In this document: positions 1 to 6,151 of the stretch, one piece after another
How positions within the stretch are numbered: the first letter of the stretch is position 1
Layout: every line of letters begins with the position of its first letter
Assembly: GCA_029882235.1 (NCBI GenBank)
Contig: JAOULB010000078.1
Coordinates: 1-8,094, forward strand
Direction of reading: 5' to 3'
DNA: 8,094 nt
From: Gammaproteobacteria bacterium
GTDB taxonomy: Bacteria; Pseudomonadota; Gammaproteobacteria; UBA6429; Thiohalophilaceae
Translations under genes and position numbers: made by a program
The notes under the pieces: model-generated
What the model was told of the DNA's origin: nothing
The model's input: only the letters and a program-made list of their open reading frames with translations
Databases searched by the model: none

Positions 1-1359
1 CTTCATCTCGTTATGTTTTCTTGCATGTTTGTGGCGCAGGCCAGCGAGCTTAATGTTGATGATTATGTTTATCTCCAGAAGTTGAATATTGAACCAGGTC
101 ATTCCATTTATGAAACAAGGATCCCGACTTCACTTTATTTAATCAGCAATCGCTATGGAACTGAACATATTCGGGTATTAAAAAATAGTGGCGAACCAAT
201 TAGTTTTTCCGTAAGAAAGGCGGAGGAGGTTAAACAGAAGACTGTCGATCAGATTGAGTTGCCCTATTTCCCAGTAATGGGCGCGAGTTCAAGCAGGCTT
301 GATGATCTTAAGCTTAAAATTATGCGCGATAGTAATCAGCTGTTGATTGATGTTAAGAGTGAAAAAAATACAGGTGTGATGCAACAAAGTTACCTGGCTT
401 ATATTCTTAACCTTGAAAATGTGGATAAGGTGATTGATGAGATTACCTTTACCTGGCCATCGACACAGAAGACCTTTGTCATCGACCTGATCATTGAAAG
501 TAGTGACGATCTTGTTAGCTGGATAAAAATAAATGATTCTGCTGTGCTTGCGGATATGCATTTTAACAACAATAAGTTGCTTAAAAATAAAGTAAAAATA
601 GATCGTCGTGTTGGTAAATATCTTCGTATTAGCTGGGATAGAAGTCGGTATTTTCCAGCTCTAAGTAAAGTGATGGCAACTTCCAGTAATCATACAATTC
701 ACCAGCAGCATAACTGGCATACTCTGAAGGTAACAAAATCAAAAGATAAGGATATATATCGCTTCGAATTACCCGGATGGATGCCCGTGGATAATATTGA
801 GTTGATTTTGCCAGAAGATAATAGTGCTTGTCAGGCCAGTTTTTATTCGCGTTCAAATGAGGCGGCAAGCTGGACGTATCGGGGTAGTAAATCAATATAC
901 AAACTCAAGCTTGATGGGAGAAGTGTTGCCGATAGCATTATTGATGTTACAACATCACGAGATCGTCACTGGAAAATTGAAATCCCTGATTCAAATCTTG
1001 TTATTGGTAATTCGCTGCCAACGATCAAGATTGGCTGGCAAGCTGAAAAGATACGTTTTCTGGCGCGAGGTTCAACGGAATATCTATTGGCATTAGGTCA
1101 AAATGCGGATGCAAATAGCAGTAGAGACTATGATTTGTTATTAAATGCTATAAGTGGTGATAATAAAACAAAAGCGAAACCAGCAACGGCAACTGTTGGT
1201 GAGATTATCAGGTCGTCCACTGTACAGGCAGAAGTGATCAGTAAAGATGAAGTTAATACAAAAGCCTGGGTGCTTTGGGGTGTGTTGTTGATAGGGGTTG
1301 CACTGCTTGGTTTTATGGCGGTGCATTTGTATAAACAAATAAAACTTTCCGATAAATAA
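1..1359 (+). CDS. DUF3999 family envelope protein, 5' end outside window
   Basis: Function is unknown; the family is usually a periplasmic protein with a C-terminal inner-membrane anchor. The frame is open from base 1 (L-H-L-V before the ATG at 13), and those residues continue a hydrophobic stretch ending in A-Q-A/S. That is the end of a signal peptide, so the true start most likely lies upstream and the ATG at 13 is internal. The 448 residues from that Met form a long beta-rich region (tryptophan-containing segments such as ITFTWPS and LRISWDRSR). A single membrane helix follows (about residues 419-441, starting WVLWGVLLIG) with a short basic tail (YKQIKLSDK). This C-terminal helix is what I recognise as typical of DUF3999. 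In related genomes these genes commonly follow a DUF2339 polytopic membrane protein, which would be off the left edge. Family assignment is from memory of the pattern and is fairly confident; function is not known. Confidence 0.8.
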   Translation, partial: LHLVMFSCMFVAQASELNVDDYVYLQKLNIEPGHSIYETRIPTSLYLISNRYGTEHIRVLKNSGEPISFSVRKAEEVKQKTVDQIELPYFPVMGASSSRLDDLKLKIMRDSNQLLIDVKSEKNTGVMQQSYLAYILNLENVDKVIDEITFTWPSTQKTFVIDLIIESSDDLVSWIKINDSAVLADMHFNNNKLLKNKVKIDRRVGKYLRISWDRSRYFPALSKVMATSSNHTIHQQHNWHTLKVTKSKDKDIYRFELPGWMPVDNIELILPEDNSACQASFYSRSNEAASWTYRGSKSIYKLKLDGRSVADSIIDVTTSRDRHWKIEIPDSNLVIGNSLPTIKIGWQAEKIRFLARGSTEYLLALGQNADANSSRDYDLLLNAISGDNKTKAKPATATVGEIIRSSTVQAEVISKDEVNTKAWVLWGVLLIGVALLGFMAVHLYKQIKLSDK

Positions 1360-1386
1360 ATAGCAATAATTGTTGGGCTAAATATT

Positions 1387-1761
1387 ATGGATGTGTTGAC
1401 TGAATTAATGCAACGTTGTGAAGAACGGTTGAAAAACGCCATGCTGCAATCCGATGTATCAGCGCTGGATGATCTGCTTGCGCCTGATCTCGTTTTTACC
1501 AATCATCTTGGTTTTACCATGAGCAAACAGGATGATCTTGACGCACATCGCTCCGGTGTGTTGAAAATTAATCAAATTGATCTATCTGATCAGAAAATAA
1601 AAGTACTGCAGGATTCTGCTGTTGTGACCGTACAAGCACACATCATTGGCAGTTTTAATGGTGAAACCTCTGAAAATGATTTTCGTTTTACCCGGGTATG
1701 GGCAAAAGCATCAGATGATCATTGGCAGATCGTTGTCGGGCATTCGTGTCTTGTCGCGTGA
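1387..1761 (+). CDS. NTF2-like / DUF4440 (SnoaL-like) small protein
   Basis: A 124-residue cytoplasmic protein with no signal peptide or membrane segment. The order of elements fits the NTF2-like/DUF4440 fold: an N-terminal helix (LMQRCEERLKNAMLQSDVSA), then LDDLLAPDLVFTNHLG, a mid-domain helix after SKQDDLDAHRSG, and alternating strands ending in FTRVWAKASDDHWQIVVGHSC. The closing R-x-W-x(7)-W-x-[IV]-x-x-x-H pattern and the length are typical. Members of this fold include small-molecule-binding proteins and isomerase-like enzymes, so no substrate can be assigned. The gene starts 27 bases after the DUF3999 stop in the same direction and could be co-transcribed. The ribosome binding site is weak. 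It ends just before a hairpin and a convergent gene. Confidence 0.8.
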   Translation: MDVLTELMQRCEERLKNAMLQSDVSALDDLLAPDLVFTNHLGFTMSKQDDLDAHRSGVLKINQIDLSDQKIKVLQDSAVVTVQAHIIGSFNGETSENDFRFTRVWAKASDDHWQIVVGHSCLVA

Positions 1762-1771
1762 TCTAATTTCA

Positions 1772-1807
1772 ACAGTCTGGGGCGACTGTATTCGCCACCC
1801 CAACTGT
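1772..1807. terminator. Hairpin between convergent genes, possible bidirectional terminator
   Basis: Nearly the whole 53-base gap between the two convergent stop codons folds back on itself. ACAGT (1772-1776) pairs with ACTGT (1803-1807), TGGGG (1778-1782) with CCCCA (1798-1802), and CGA (1783-1785) with TCG (1792-1794), with a 1-base bulge on one side and a 3-base bulge on the other. There is no strong T-run on either side, so it is not a textbook intrinsic terminator. Its placement suggests transcript 3'-end formation or protection. Confidence 0.5.
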
Positions 1808-1814
1808 ATACCTG

Positions 1815-2372
1815 TTATGCTACCTTGCTCCACTTGGCAGGCTGTAAGGCTTCATCAAGGTCAGTACCCATGATGCGATTTGCAAACACAGCGATAAGCT
1901 TGTTCGACATCATCATGACGATGTCCAGGATATGACGACGGGTATAACCATGAGCAAGGAAGTTTTCAATATCCCTGTCACTCACATCACAGCCTGTCTG
2001 TACCAGCTTGCTGGTGAATTCCTGTAGTGCATTGAGTTTGGCATCGCTGAGCGACTTGTTTTCACGCACCTGCTGAATGTATTCAGGATTGACCTTGCCC
2101 ATTTGTGCAAAGGCGGAATGCGCCGCAACACAATAACTGCAATCATATTCACGCGTAATGGTCAGGAAGGCGATGTGACGCTGTACATCGTCCAGTGAGT
2201 TTTGCTGTACCAGGCCATCCAGCTCCAGATAGGCCTTAACCACTTCTGGCGATTCAGCCATCGCACCCAGCGCATTGGGGATAAACTGATAGTGATCCTG
2301 AACCATCTGCAAAATGCCTTTGGCTGCTTCAGGGGCTGAGTTTGTGTCGTAAATTTTGTAACCGTTTTTCAT
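1815..2372 (-). CDS. AhpD-like / carboxymuconolactone decarboxylase family protein (putative peroxidase-related)
   Basis: A 185-residue soluble, helical protein. The active-site signature of the AhpD/CMD superfamily is complete: E75-Y-D-C78-S-Y-C81-V-A-A-H85, the E-x2-C-x2-C-x3-H arrangement in which the two cysteines act as a redox pair and the Glu/His as a proton relay. Flanking blocks (FIPNALGAMAESPEVVKAYL before, LNALQEFTSKLV after) match the usual helical bundle and the length fits a single-core-domain member. By family knowledge it is probably an alkylhydroperoxidase-like or other thiol-redox enzyme. True carboxymuconolactone decarboxylase activity is unlikely without pathway neighbours. 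The ATG has a good ribosome site: GAGG (complement of 2381-2384) eight bases upstream. It is divergent from the winged-helix regulator gene, which may control it. Confidence 0.88.
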   Translation of the reverse strand: MKNGYKIYDTNSAPEAAKGILQMVQDHYQFIPNALGAMAESPEVVKAYLELDGLVQQNSLDDVQRHIAFLTITREYDCSYCVAAHSAFAQMGKVNPEYIQQVRENKSLSDAKLNALQEFTSKLVQTGCDVSDRDIENFLAHGYTRRHILDIVMMMSNKLIAVFANRIMGTDLDEALQPAKWSKVA

Positions 2373-2438
2373 GTCAATTTCCTCATGTTGGGTTAAAGGG
2401 GCGTTGTGCCGCTGAGGAAAAATTTAGGAAATTTGCGC

Positions 2439-2459
2439 AATAAAGTTATAAACTTTATT
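2439..2459. promoter_or_regulatory. Perfect inverted repeat, candidate operator in divergent intergenic region
   Basis: Arms AATAAAGTT (2439-2447) and AACTTTATT (2451-2459) are exact reverse complements around a 3-base centre ATA. It lies between the divergent AhpD-like gene (start at 2372) and the regulator gene (start at 2543), at an operator-like position. A separate 8-bp palindrome TTGCGCAA (2433-2440) touches its left end, and two AAATTT boxes lie at 2420-2425 and 2429-2434. A TATACT box at 2478-2483 could be a -10 element for the rightward gene, in which case the repeat would cover its -35 region. A TATAAC on the minus strand (2445-2450) could be a -10 for the leftward gene. The regulator that binds here is not known from sequence; the neighbouring winged-helix protein is an obvious candidate. 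Confidence 0.5.
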
Positions 2460-2542
2460 CGAAGGTTTTATGATTTTTATACTAATAACAATAAATTCAA
2501 ATACTTATAGACGATTAAGAATCAGTAAGGCGACCGTCTTCG

Positions 2543-2860
2543 ATGGACAATGAAAAGCAAACACTCTCTGAAACCCCATTCTGGCTGAATGACTGGTATG
2601 TCGATCCCCGCTCCGGGCGCATTTCGCGTCAGGGGGCTGAGGTCAAACTGGAACCCAAGGTCATGCAGGTGCTAGTCCTGCTCGCGACTAATGCCGGTGA
2701 GGTGCTCTCCCGTGAGCTTTTAGAGAGCAAGGCCTGGGATGGGGTGGTGGTCAGTTATGATTCCTTGTCGACAACCATTATCAAGTTACGCAAGGCCCTT
2801 GGTGATACTCACGTAACCCAAGCTATATCGAAACGGTCTCCAAGAAGGGCTATCGTCTGA
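2543..2860 (+). CDS. Winged-helix (OmpR/CadC-type) DNA-binding N-terminal part of a frameshifted regulator
   Basis: The first 88 codons encode a Trans_reg_C winged-helix domain: the opening strands WYVDPRSGRISRQGAEVKLEPK, helices VMQVLVLLATNAGEVLSREL, and the recognition region SYDSLSTTIIKLRKALGD. This is the DNA-binding module of CadC/ToxR-like one-component regulators. After GD (2801-2806) the reading frame goes wrong. The frame as it stands continues to a stop at 2858-2860 with unrelated residues (THVTQAISKRS...), while the missing end of the domain is present one frame over. The first fragment is therefore the front part of a protein that should run to 4221, about 559 residues in all. The start ATG follows a weak AAGG (2527-2530). 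Alone this fragment would lack the last wing of the domain, the membrane anchor and the sensor part. Confidence 0.85.
   Translation: MDNEKQTLSETPFWLNDWYVDPRSGRISRQGAEVKLEPKVMQVLVLLATNAGEVLSRELLESKAWDGVVVSYDSLSTTIIKLRKALGDTHVTQAISKRSPRRAIV
2804..2809 (+). other. Single-base frameshift site in the regulator gene
   Basis: Up to GAT (2804-2806) the winged-helix domain is in one frame. From TCA (2809) the other frame reads SRNPSYIETVSKKGYRLIA, the conserved end of this domain family. Between them are two bases (AC, 2807-2808) where a codon is expected. One missing base, for example a G giving GAC (Asp), would restore the family-typical G-D-D-S-R-N-P. With one base added, 2543-4221 becomes a multiple of three. 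I see no X-XXY-YYZ slippery heptamer, so programmed frameshifting is not supported. A real mutation or a sequencing/assembly error are both possible. Confidence 0.85.
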
Positions 2861-4221
2861 TCGCCACGGTGAGGATCGGCGATAAGCCGGCATCTGAATC
2901 AGCCCCTGATAATAAAGTTTCTTTCTCTCTAACACCGTTGGCGTTTATCAGTATGGCTGCGATCCTTGTGTTGGCCGTATTACTGCTGAACAATTTCTCG
3001 GGTAATGATTCAACTCACAGAGGCGGGGCTGATAAGGCGTCACTTGCGGTCTTGCCCTTTACAAATCGTCATAACAATCCTGACCAGGAATATTTTAGTG
3101 ATGGTATTACCGATGATTTGATCAATGATCTGTCGCGCTTCTCCGGTCTGCGCGTTATCGCGCGTCGGTCGGCTTATATATATAAGAGAAAGAAAACCGA
3201 TATCCAGACCATTGCGAAAGAGCTGAACGTCAATTATATCCTCGATGGTGATGTGCGCCGTGATGGCAATATGGTTCGACTGAATGTACAGCTGATTGAT
3301 GCTGCGACGGGGACGAATATCTGGGCGCAACGGTTTAATCGTCAAACCAAAGATATTTTCGATGTGCAGGATGATATTCGTCAGAATATTTTTAATGCCC
3401 TGTCGATTACCCTTTCAAAAGAAGAACAGAAACGAATTCAATTACGTTACACCGAAAATTTTGCCGCCTATGATCTCTTTTTGAAAGGACAGGCAAGCCT
3501 GATCACCCGTGCTTCTGCCGTGGATAGTAAAAAAGCACAGCAGTTTATGGAACAGGCCATTGCGCTGGATTCAAAATTTTCTCGTGCCCATGCTGCGCTG
3601 GCCTTAATTCATGCCGATGCGTTTCGGTTTGACTGGTCAGACAATCCGGCACAAACCAAAGCAAGTGCAATTAAAATAGGTAAGCGTGCCATTGAATTAG
3701 ATAAACATTCACCGCAGGCACACTGGATTATGGGTTACGTCTATCTGTTTCTGTTTGAAGATCATACCAATGCCATTGCCATGGCCGAAAAGGCCACAGC
3801 ACTGGCACCCAATGATATGGATGCCTTCACCGTTCTTGCAGTGACCTATGCCTTTGGTGATGCGCCGGAGAAGGCAAAACGGATTGTCGAAGGCATTATG
3901 CAGAAAAACCCAAGATACTCGGCACTGGTGCCCTCGGTATTGGGATTATCGAACTTCAGGCTGGCTAAGTATGAAGAGGCATTAGCCGCCTATGATAAGT
4001 CACTGTTGATCAATCCATCACGCATACAGGGTAATATTTACAAGGCCGTCGTCTTATATCGGATGGGTAATGCCGATGATGCCGAATTTCAGCTGGATCA
4101 GCTTTATACGTTGCATCCACAGTTTGATTTAAAGGTATGGGCCAGCCGGCAACCCTTTAGTGATAAAGCTGTATTGCAGCAGTTGCTTAAGGATATAAAA
4201 ATCATTCGTGGTGATGGTTGA
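2809..4221 (+). CDS. Membrane anchor, TolB-like domain and TPRs: C-terminal part of the frameshifted CadC-like regulator
   Basis: Numbering as if the frame were repaired: end of the winged helix (90-107), a polar linker, one membrane helix (about 133-150, LAFISMAAILVLAVLLL), a TolB-like/FlgO-like domain beginning near 166 (SLAVLPFTN, then YFSDGITDDLINDLSRF near 184, ILDGDVRR and IWAQRFNR), then tetratricopeptide-type helical repeats from about 310 to 530 (for example YEEALAAYDKSLLINPS). This is the architecture of CadC-like one-component regulators: cytoplasmic DNA binding, one membrane span, and a periplasmic part that senses protein or envelope signals. The only start-like codon near the front, GTG at 2869, has no ribosome site and cuts into the domain junction, so I treat the piece as a continuation and not a separate gene. 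The stop is 16 bases before the VTT membrane protein, so the two are probably co-transcribed. Confidence 0.87.
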   Translation, partial: SRNPSYIETVSKKGYRLIATVRIGDKPASESAPDNKVSFSLTPLAFISMAAILVLAVLLLNNFSGNDSTHRGGADKASLAVLPFTNRHNNPDQEYFSDGITDDLINDLSRFSGLRVIARRSAYIYKRKKTDIQTIAKELNVNYILDGDVRRDGNMVRLNVQLIDAATGTNIWAQRFNRQTKDIFDVQDDIRQNIFNALSITLSKEEQKRIQLRYTENFAAYDLFLKGQASLITRASAVDSKKAQQFMEQAIALDSKFSRAHAALALIHADAFRFDWSDNPAQTKASAIKIGKRAIELDKHSPQAHWIMGYVYLFLFEDHTNAIAMAEKATALAPNDMDAFTVLAVTYAFGDAPEKAKRIVEGIMQKNPRYSALVPSVLGLSNFRLAKYEEALAAYDKSLLINPSRIQGNIYKAVVLYRMGNADDAEFQLDQLYTLHPQFDLKVWASRQPFSDKAVLQQLLKDIKIIRGDG

Positions 4222-4237
4222 GCGTATCTAGCAAGAA

Positions 4238-4897
4238 ATGTCACCCAATTATAAATTTATTATTCTTTGCCTGCTTGGCGTTCTAGGTTTAATCATCTAC
4301 TGGATTCTTGAACAGGGCGAGTATCTTGCTGTACTCCATGATGGCCAGCTGTTACTGGATTTCATTAAGTCGTATGGCTATCTTGGGCCACTCATGATTA
4401 TCATTATGATGACGATTGCCATTATGGTCAGTCCCTTACCCAGTGCACCCATTGCCATTGCTGCGGGTGCCGCATACGGACATAGCTGGGGTACTTTGTA
4501 TGTATTGGCCGGTTCACTCTGTGGCGCGATTGGGGCCTTTTTGATTGCGCGATACTTTGGTTATGCCGCCATACGTCAATATGCCGATCGATATCTGCCA
4601 CAACGGTTTTATGAATCGCAAAATATGCTGATGGGCATTGTGCTGGTAACACGCCTGATGCCATTTTTATCTTTTGATGTGATGAGTTATGCCGCTGGAT
4701 TGACGCCGTTACGATTCTGGCGTTTTGTTATTGCAACAGTCATTGGAATTGCCCCGGCCAGTTTTTTACTTGCCCATATTGGTAGCGAACTCGCTTCGAG
4801 TGAATTTGAGCGCATCGGTTTTGCCTTGCTTGTATTGGCGATGATTACCGGTGGTTTGATCCTGTTTAATTCCTGGCGGCAGCAGGGCGAGCGGTGA
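4238..4897 (+). CDS. TVP38/TMEM64 (VTT domain, DedA-like) inner-membrane protein
   Basis: A 219-residue polytopic membrane protein. An N-terminal helix (about 6-24) is followed by the VTT core. That core has a hydrophobic helix with the proline-rich SPLPSAPIAIAAGAAYG segment (65-81), a glycine-rich helix (LAGSLCGAIGAFLIARYFG), the family motif R139-x2-P142-x4-D147-x3-Y151-x2-G154 and the following FVIATVIGIAP block (163-173), then a last helix near 194-210. These match the TVP38/TMEM64 branch of the DedA superfamily, whose members are linked to lipid scrambling or flippase activity and membrane integrity. The exact substrate here is unknown. It lies 16 bases behind the regulator with a weak ribosome site, suggesting one transcript. 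The minus-strand terminator begins directly after its stop codon. Confidence 0.9.
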   Translation: MSPNYKFIILCLLGVLGLIIYWILEQGEYLAVLHDGQLLLDFIKSYGYLGPLMIIIMMTIAIMVSPLPSAPIAIAAGAAYGHSWGTLYVLAGSLCGAIGAFLIARYFGYAAIRQYADRYLPQRFYESQNMLMGIVLVTRLMPFLSFDVMSYAAGLTPLRFWRFVIATVIGIAPASFLLAHIGSELASSEFERIGFALLVLAMITGGLILFNSWRQQGER

Positions 4898-4927
4898 GAA
4901 AAATGGCCACTGGCGAACCAGTGACCA
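4898..4927 (-). terminator. Intrinsic terminator of the His-rich HupE unit
   Basis: Read on the minus strand, TGGTCACTGG, a TTCG loop and CCAGTGGCCA form a stem of 9 pairs with one mismatch (4918-4927 with 4904-4913). It is followed at once by five T (4899-4903), the classic form of a Rho-independent terminator. It lies 10 bases past the stop of the DUF6488-like gene and touches the stop of the convergent VTT gene. On the plus strand no T-run follows, so it is mainly unidirectional. Confidence 0.85.
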
Positions 4928-4936
4928 TAAGATGAG

Positions 4937-5278
4937 TTACTTACCTGTATAATTCGTTGCCAGGTAATGCCCATCCAGTTTAAAAAACATATACAGGATC
5001 TGTTTTGATTTGTCAGACAGGGCAGGGTTGTTGAAAGTGACTACCCATTCCTTTTTACCTTTATAGGTCTTTTGTTCGGCGCTGCTGGCCTTGATGTCTT
5101 TCCAGCTTTTATCAATCTTGCCTTTGCTAACCAGTCGTTTTATGCGGTGTTCTGCTTTATGAATGGCTTTTTCTTTGGTGATGGGACCATGCGCGTGACC
5201 ATGTCCCGGTCCGGCCAGGGCAGGCGTAGTCAAACTCAGCAGGCTGCCGAGCATCAATGTCATGATGATATTTTTCAT
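4937..5278 (-). CDS. Small exported GHGHAHG-motif protein, DUF6488-like
   Basis: A 113-residue protein with a clear signal peptide (1-22, KNIIMTLMLGSLLSL core, cleavage after A-L-A). The mature N-terminus is GPGHGHAHGP, with H26, H28 and H30 in an alternating pattern able to bind a metal ion. The rest is a compact basic domain (KAIHKAEHRIKRLVSKGKIDKSW, then EWVVTFNNP and a final LDGHYLATNYTG). I recognise the EQKTYKGKKEWVVTF...LDGHYLATNYTG pattern as DUF6488, a family without known function. It is the last gene of the minus-strand unit, 15 bases behind hupE-like, with a strong AGGAGA ribosome site inside that gap. Periplasmic location and the shared His-rich theme suggest a metal-related accessory role, which is inference. 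Confidence 0.82.
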   Translation of the reverse strand: MKNIIMTLMLGSLLSLTTPALAGPGHGHAHGPITKEKAIHKAEHRIKRLVSKGKIDKSWKDIKASSAEQKTYKGKKEWVVTFNNPALSDKSKQILYMFFKLDGHYLATNYTGK

Positions 5279-5293
5279 TGTTATGTTCTCCTG

Positions 5294-6085
5294 TTAATCA
5301 ATTGATTCATGGGTGTTCTTTTGGGTGGCCTGTTGCTCATTCATGCGCAGGTGATCATGATAATGATTATCTGAGCTAAAGCCGAATTCATCGGGCGTGG
5401 TGGCATGCCAGTAGCCATGGATTTGCATGGAGAAGAAAAACACACCAGCAAAGACAAGCCCAAAGTTGGATAGTTTAGCGAAACTGGCAAAGGAAGGTGC
5501 CTTGCGCCAACCGGCAAGCAATAACAGCATGACCGCCAGAGCAAGGATCTGCCCAAGTTCGATACCAACATTAAACGAGATAATATTCATCAACAGCTGA
5601 TCATGGTTCAATGGTAACTGTTGCAGTCGTGTTGACAGGCCCAGACCATGAATCAAACCGAGGCTGGTGATCATTACCATCATATTCGGTGCTTTCATGT
5701 TCAGATACTTTTTAAAGCCATCGAGATTGGCAAAGGCGATATAACACACGCTTAGACCAATAATGGCATCGATCAGGAAGTAGTCGATCTGGATCTGGTT
5801 AAAGGTCGCAATAATCAGCGTGACACTGTGACCGAGAGTAAACGCGGTAATGTATTTGACGATATCTTTGAAACTGGTCAAAAAGAAAATAATGCCAAAG
5901 ACAAACAGCAGGTGATCATAGCCACTCAACATATGTGTGGCACCGAGCCAGAGATAGCTCATATTGCCACCGTCGAGAATGGATTGTTTTTCGGCCTCGG
6001 ACATACCGTGACCAAAGGCCATGCTGGTGCCGAGCAAACTCATTGCCAGTATAAACAACCAGCGGGTGTGGTGTTGCGTAAACAT
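5294..6085 (-). CDS. HupE/UreJ_2 family membrane protein (putative nickel/cobalt-type metal permease)
   Basis: A 263-residue polytopic protein. I chose the ATG at 6085 because AGAGGAAAG stands just upstream; the frame stays open to 6130 but that would bury the ribosome site in the coding region. A signal-like first helix (1-25) ends in A-F-G, putting HGMSEAEK outside. The HupE/UreJ signature follows: H51-x3-G-x-D57-H58-LLFVFG, then FTLGH86, GLIH146GLG, FNVGIE176LGQ and H223-G-Y-W-H227, spread over about six hydrophobic segments. In hydrogenase and urease clusters relatives are linked to nickel (or cobalt) uptake. No hydrogenase or urease gene is visible here, so the metal is open. The tail after the last helix has H241-Y-H-D-H245. 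It is the middle gene of three, 66 bases behind the His-rich protein. Confidence 0.9.
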   Translation of the reverse strand: MFTQHHTRWLFILAMSLLGTSMAFGHGMSEAEKQSILDGGNMSYLWLGATHMLSGYDHLLFVFGIIFFLTSFKDIVKYITAFTLGHSVTLIIATFNQIQIDYFLIDAIIGLSVCYIAFANLDGFKKYLNMKAPNMMVMITSLGLIHGLGLSTRLQQLPLNHDQLLMNIISFNVGIELGQILALAVMLLLLAGWRKAPSFASFAKLSNFGLVFAGVFFFSMQIHGYWHATTPDEFGFSSDNHYHDHLRMNEQQATQKNTHESID

Positions 6086-6122
6086 AAAACTTTCCTCTTT
6101 CATTAAAGCTAAATAACTGAAC

Positions 6123-6139
6123 CACGACACCAGGTCGTG
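6123..6139. repeat. Short perfect hairpin between His-rich protein and hupE-like gene
   Basis: CACGAC (6123-6128) and GTCGTG (6134-6139) are perfect reverse complements with a 5-base loop. It lies in the 66-base gap between the first two genes of the minus-strand unit and has no T-run after it on that strand. It could be an mRNA processing or stability element that sets different expression of the two genes. It does not look like a full terminator. Confidence 0.4.
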
Positions 6140-6151
6140 CTCATGTTTGGA

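Noticed and set aside
1128..1502. Minus-strand reading frame across the end of the DUF3999 gene
   Set aside because: It is a shadow of two recognisable plus-strand genes and shows no domain, no ribosome site and low-complexity composition.
2804..2822. Programmed -1 ribosomal frameshift in the regulator
   Set aside because: No X-XXY-YYZ slippery heptamer occurs at the change of frame, and the junction fits a simple one-base loss.
2869..4221. Separate membrane protein gene starting at GTG 2869
   Set aside because: There is no ribosome site, the start falls inside the conserved end of the winged-helix domain, and the frame continues cleanly upstream to 2809, so it is the rest of the frameshifted regulator.
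5828..6106. Plus-strand reading frame opposite the HupE-like gene
   Set aside because: It is antisense to conserved HupE motifs and has no recognisable domain of its own.
5294..6130. Longer HupE-like protein starting at 6130
   Set aside because: The extra 15 residues overlap an AGAGGAAAG ribosome site placed for the ATG at 6085, and starting there leaves a normal signal-like first helix.
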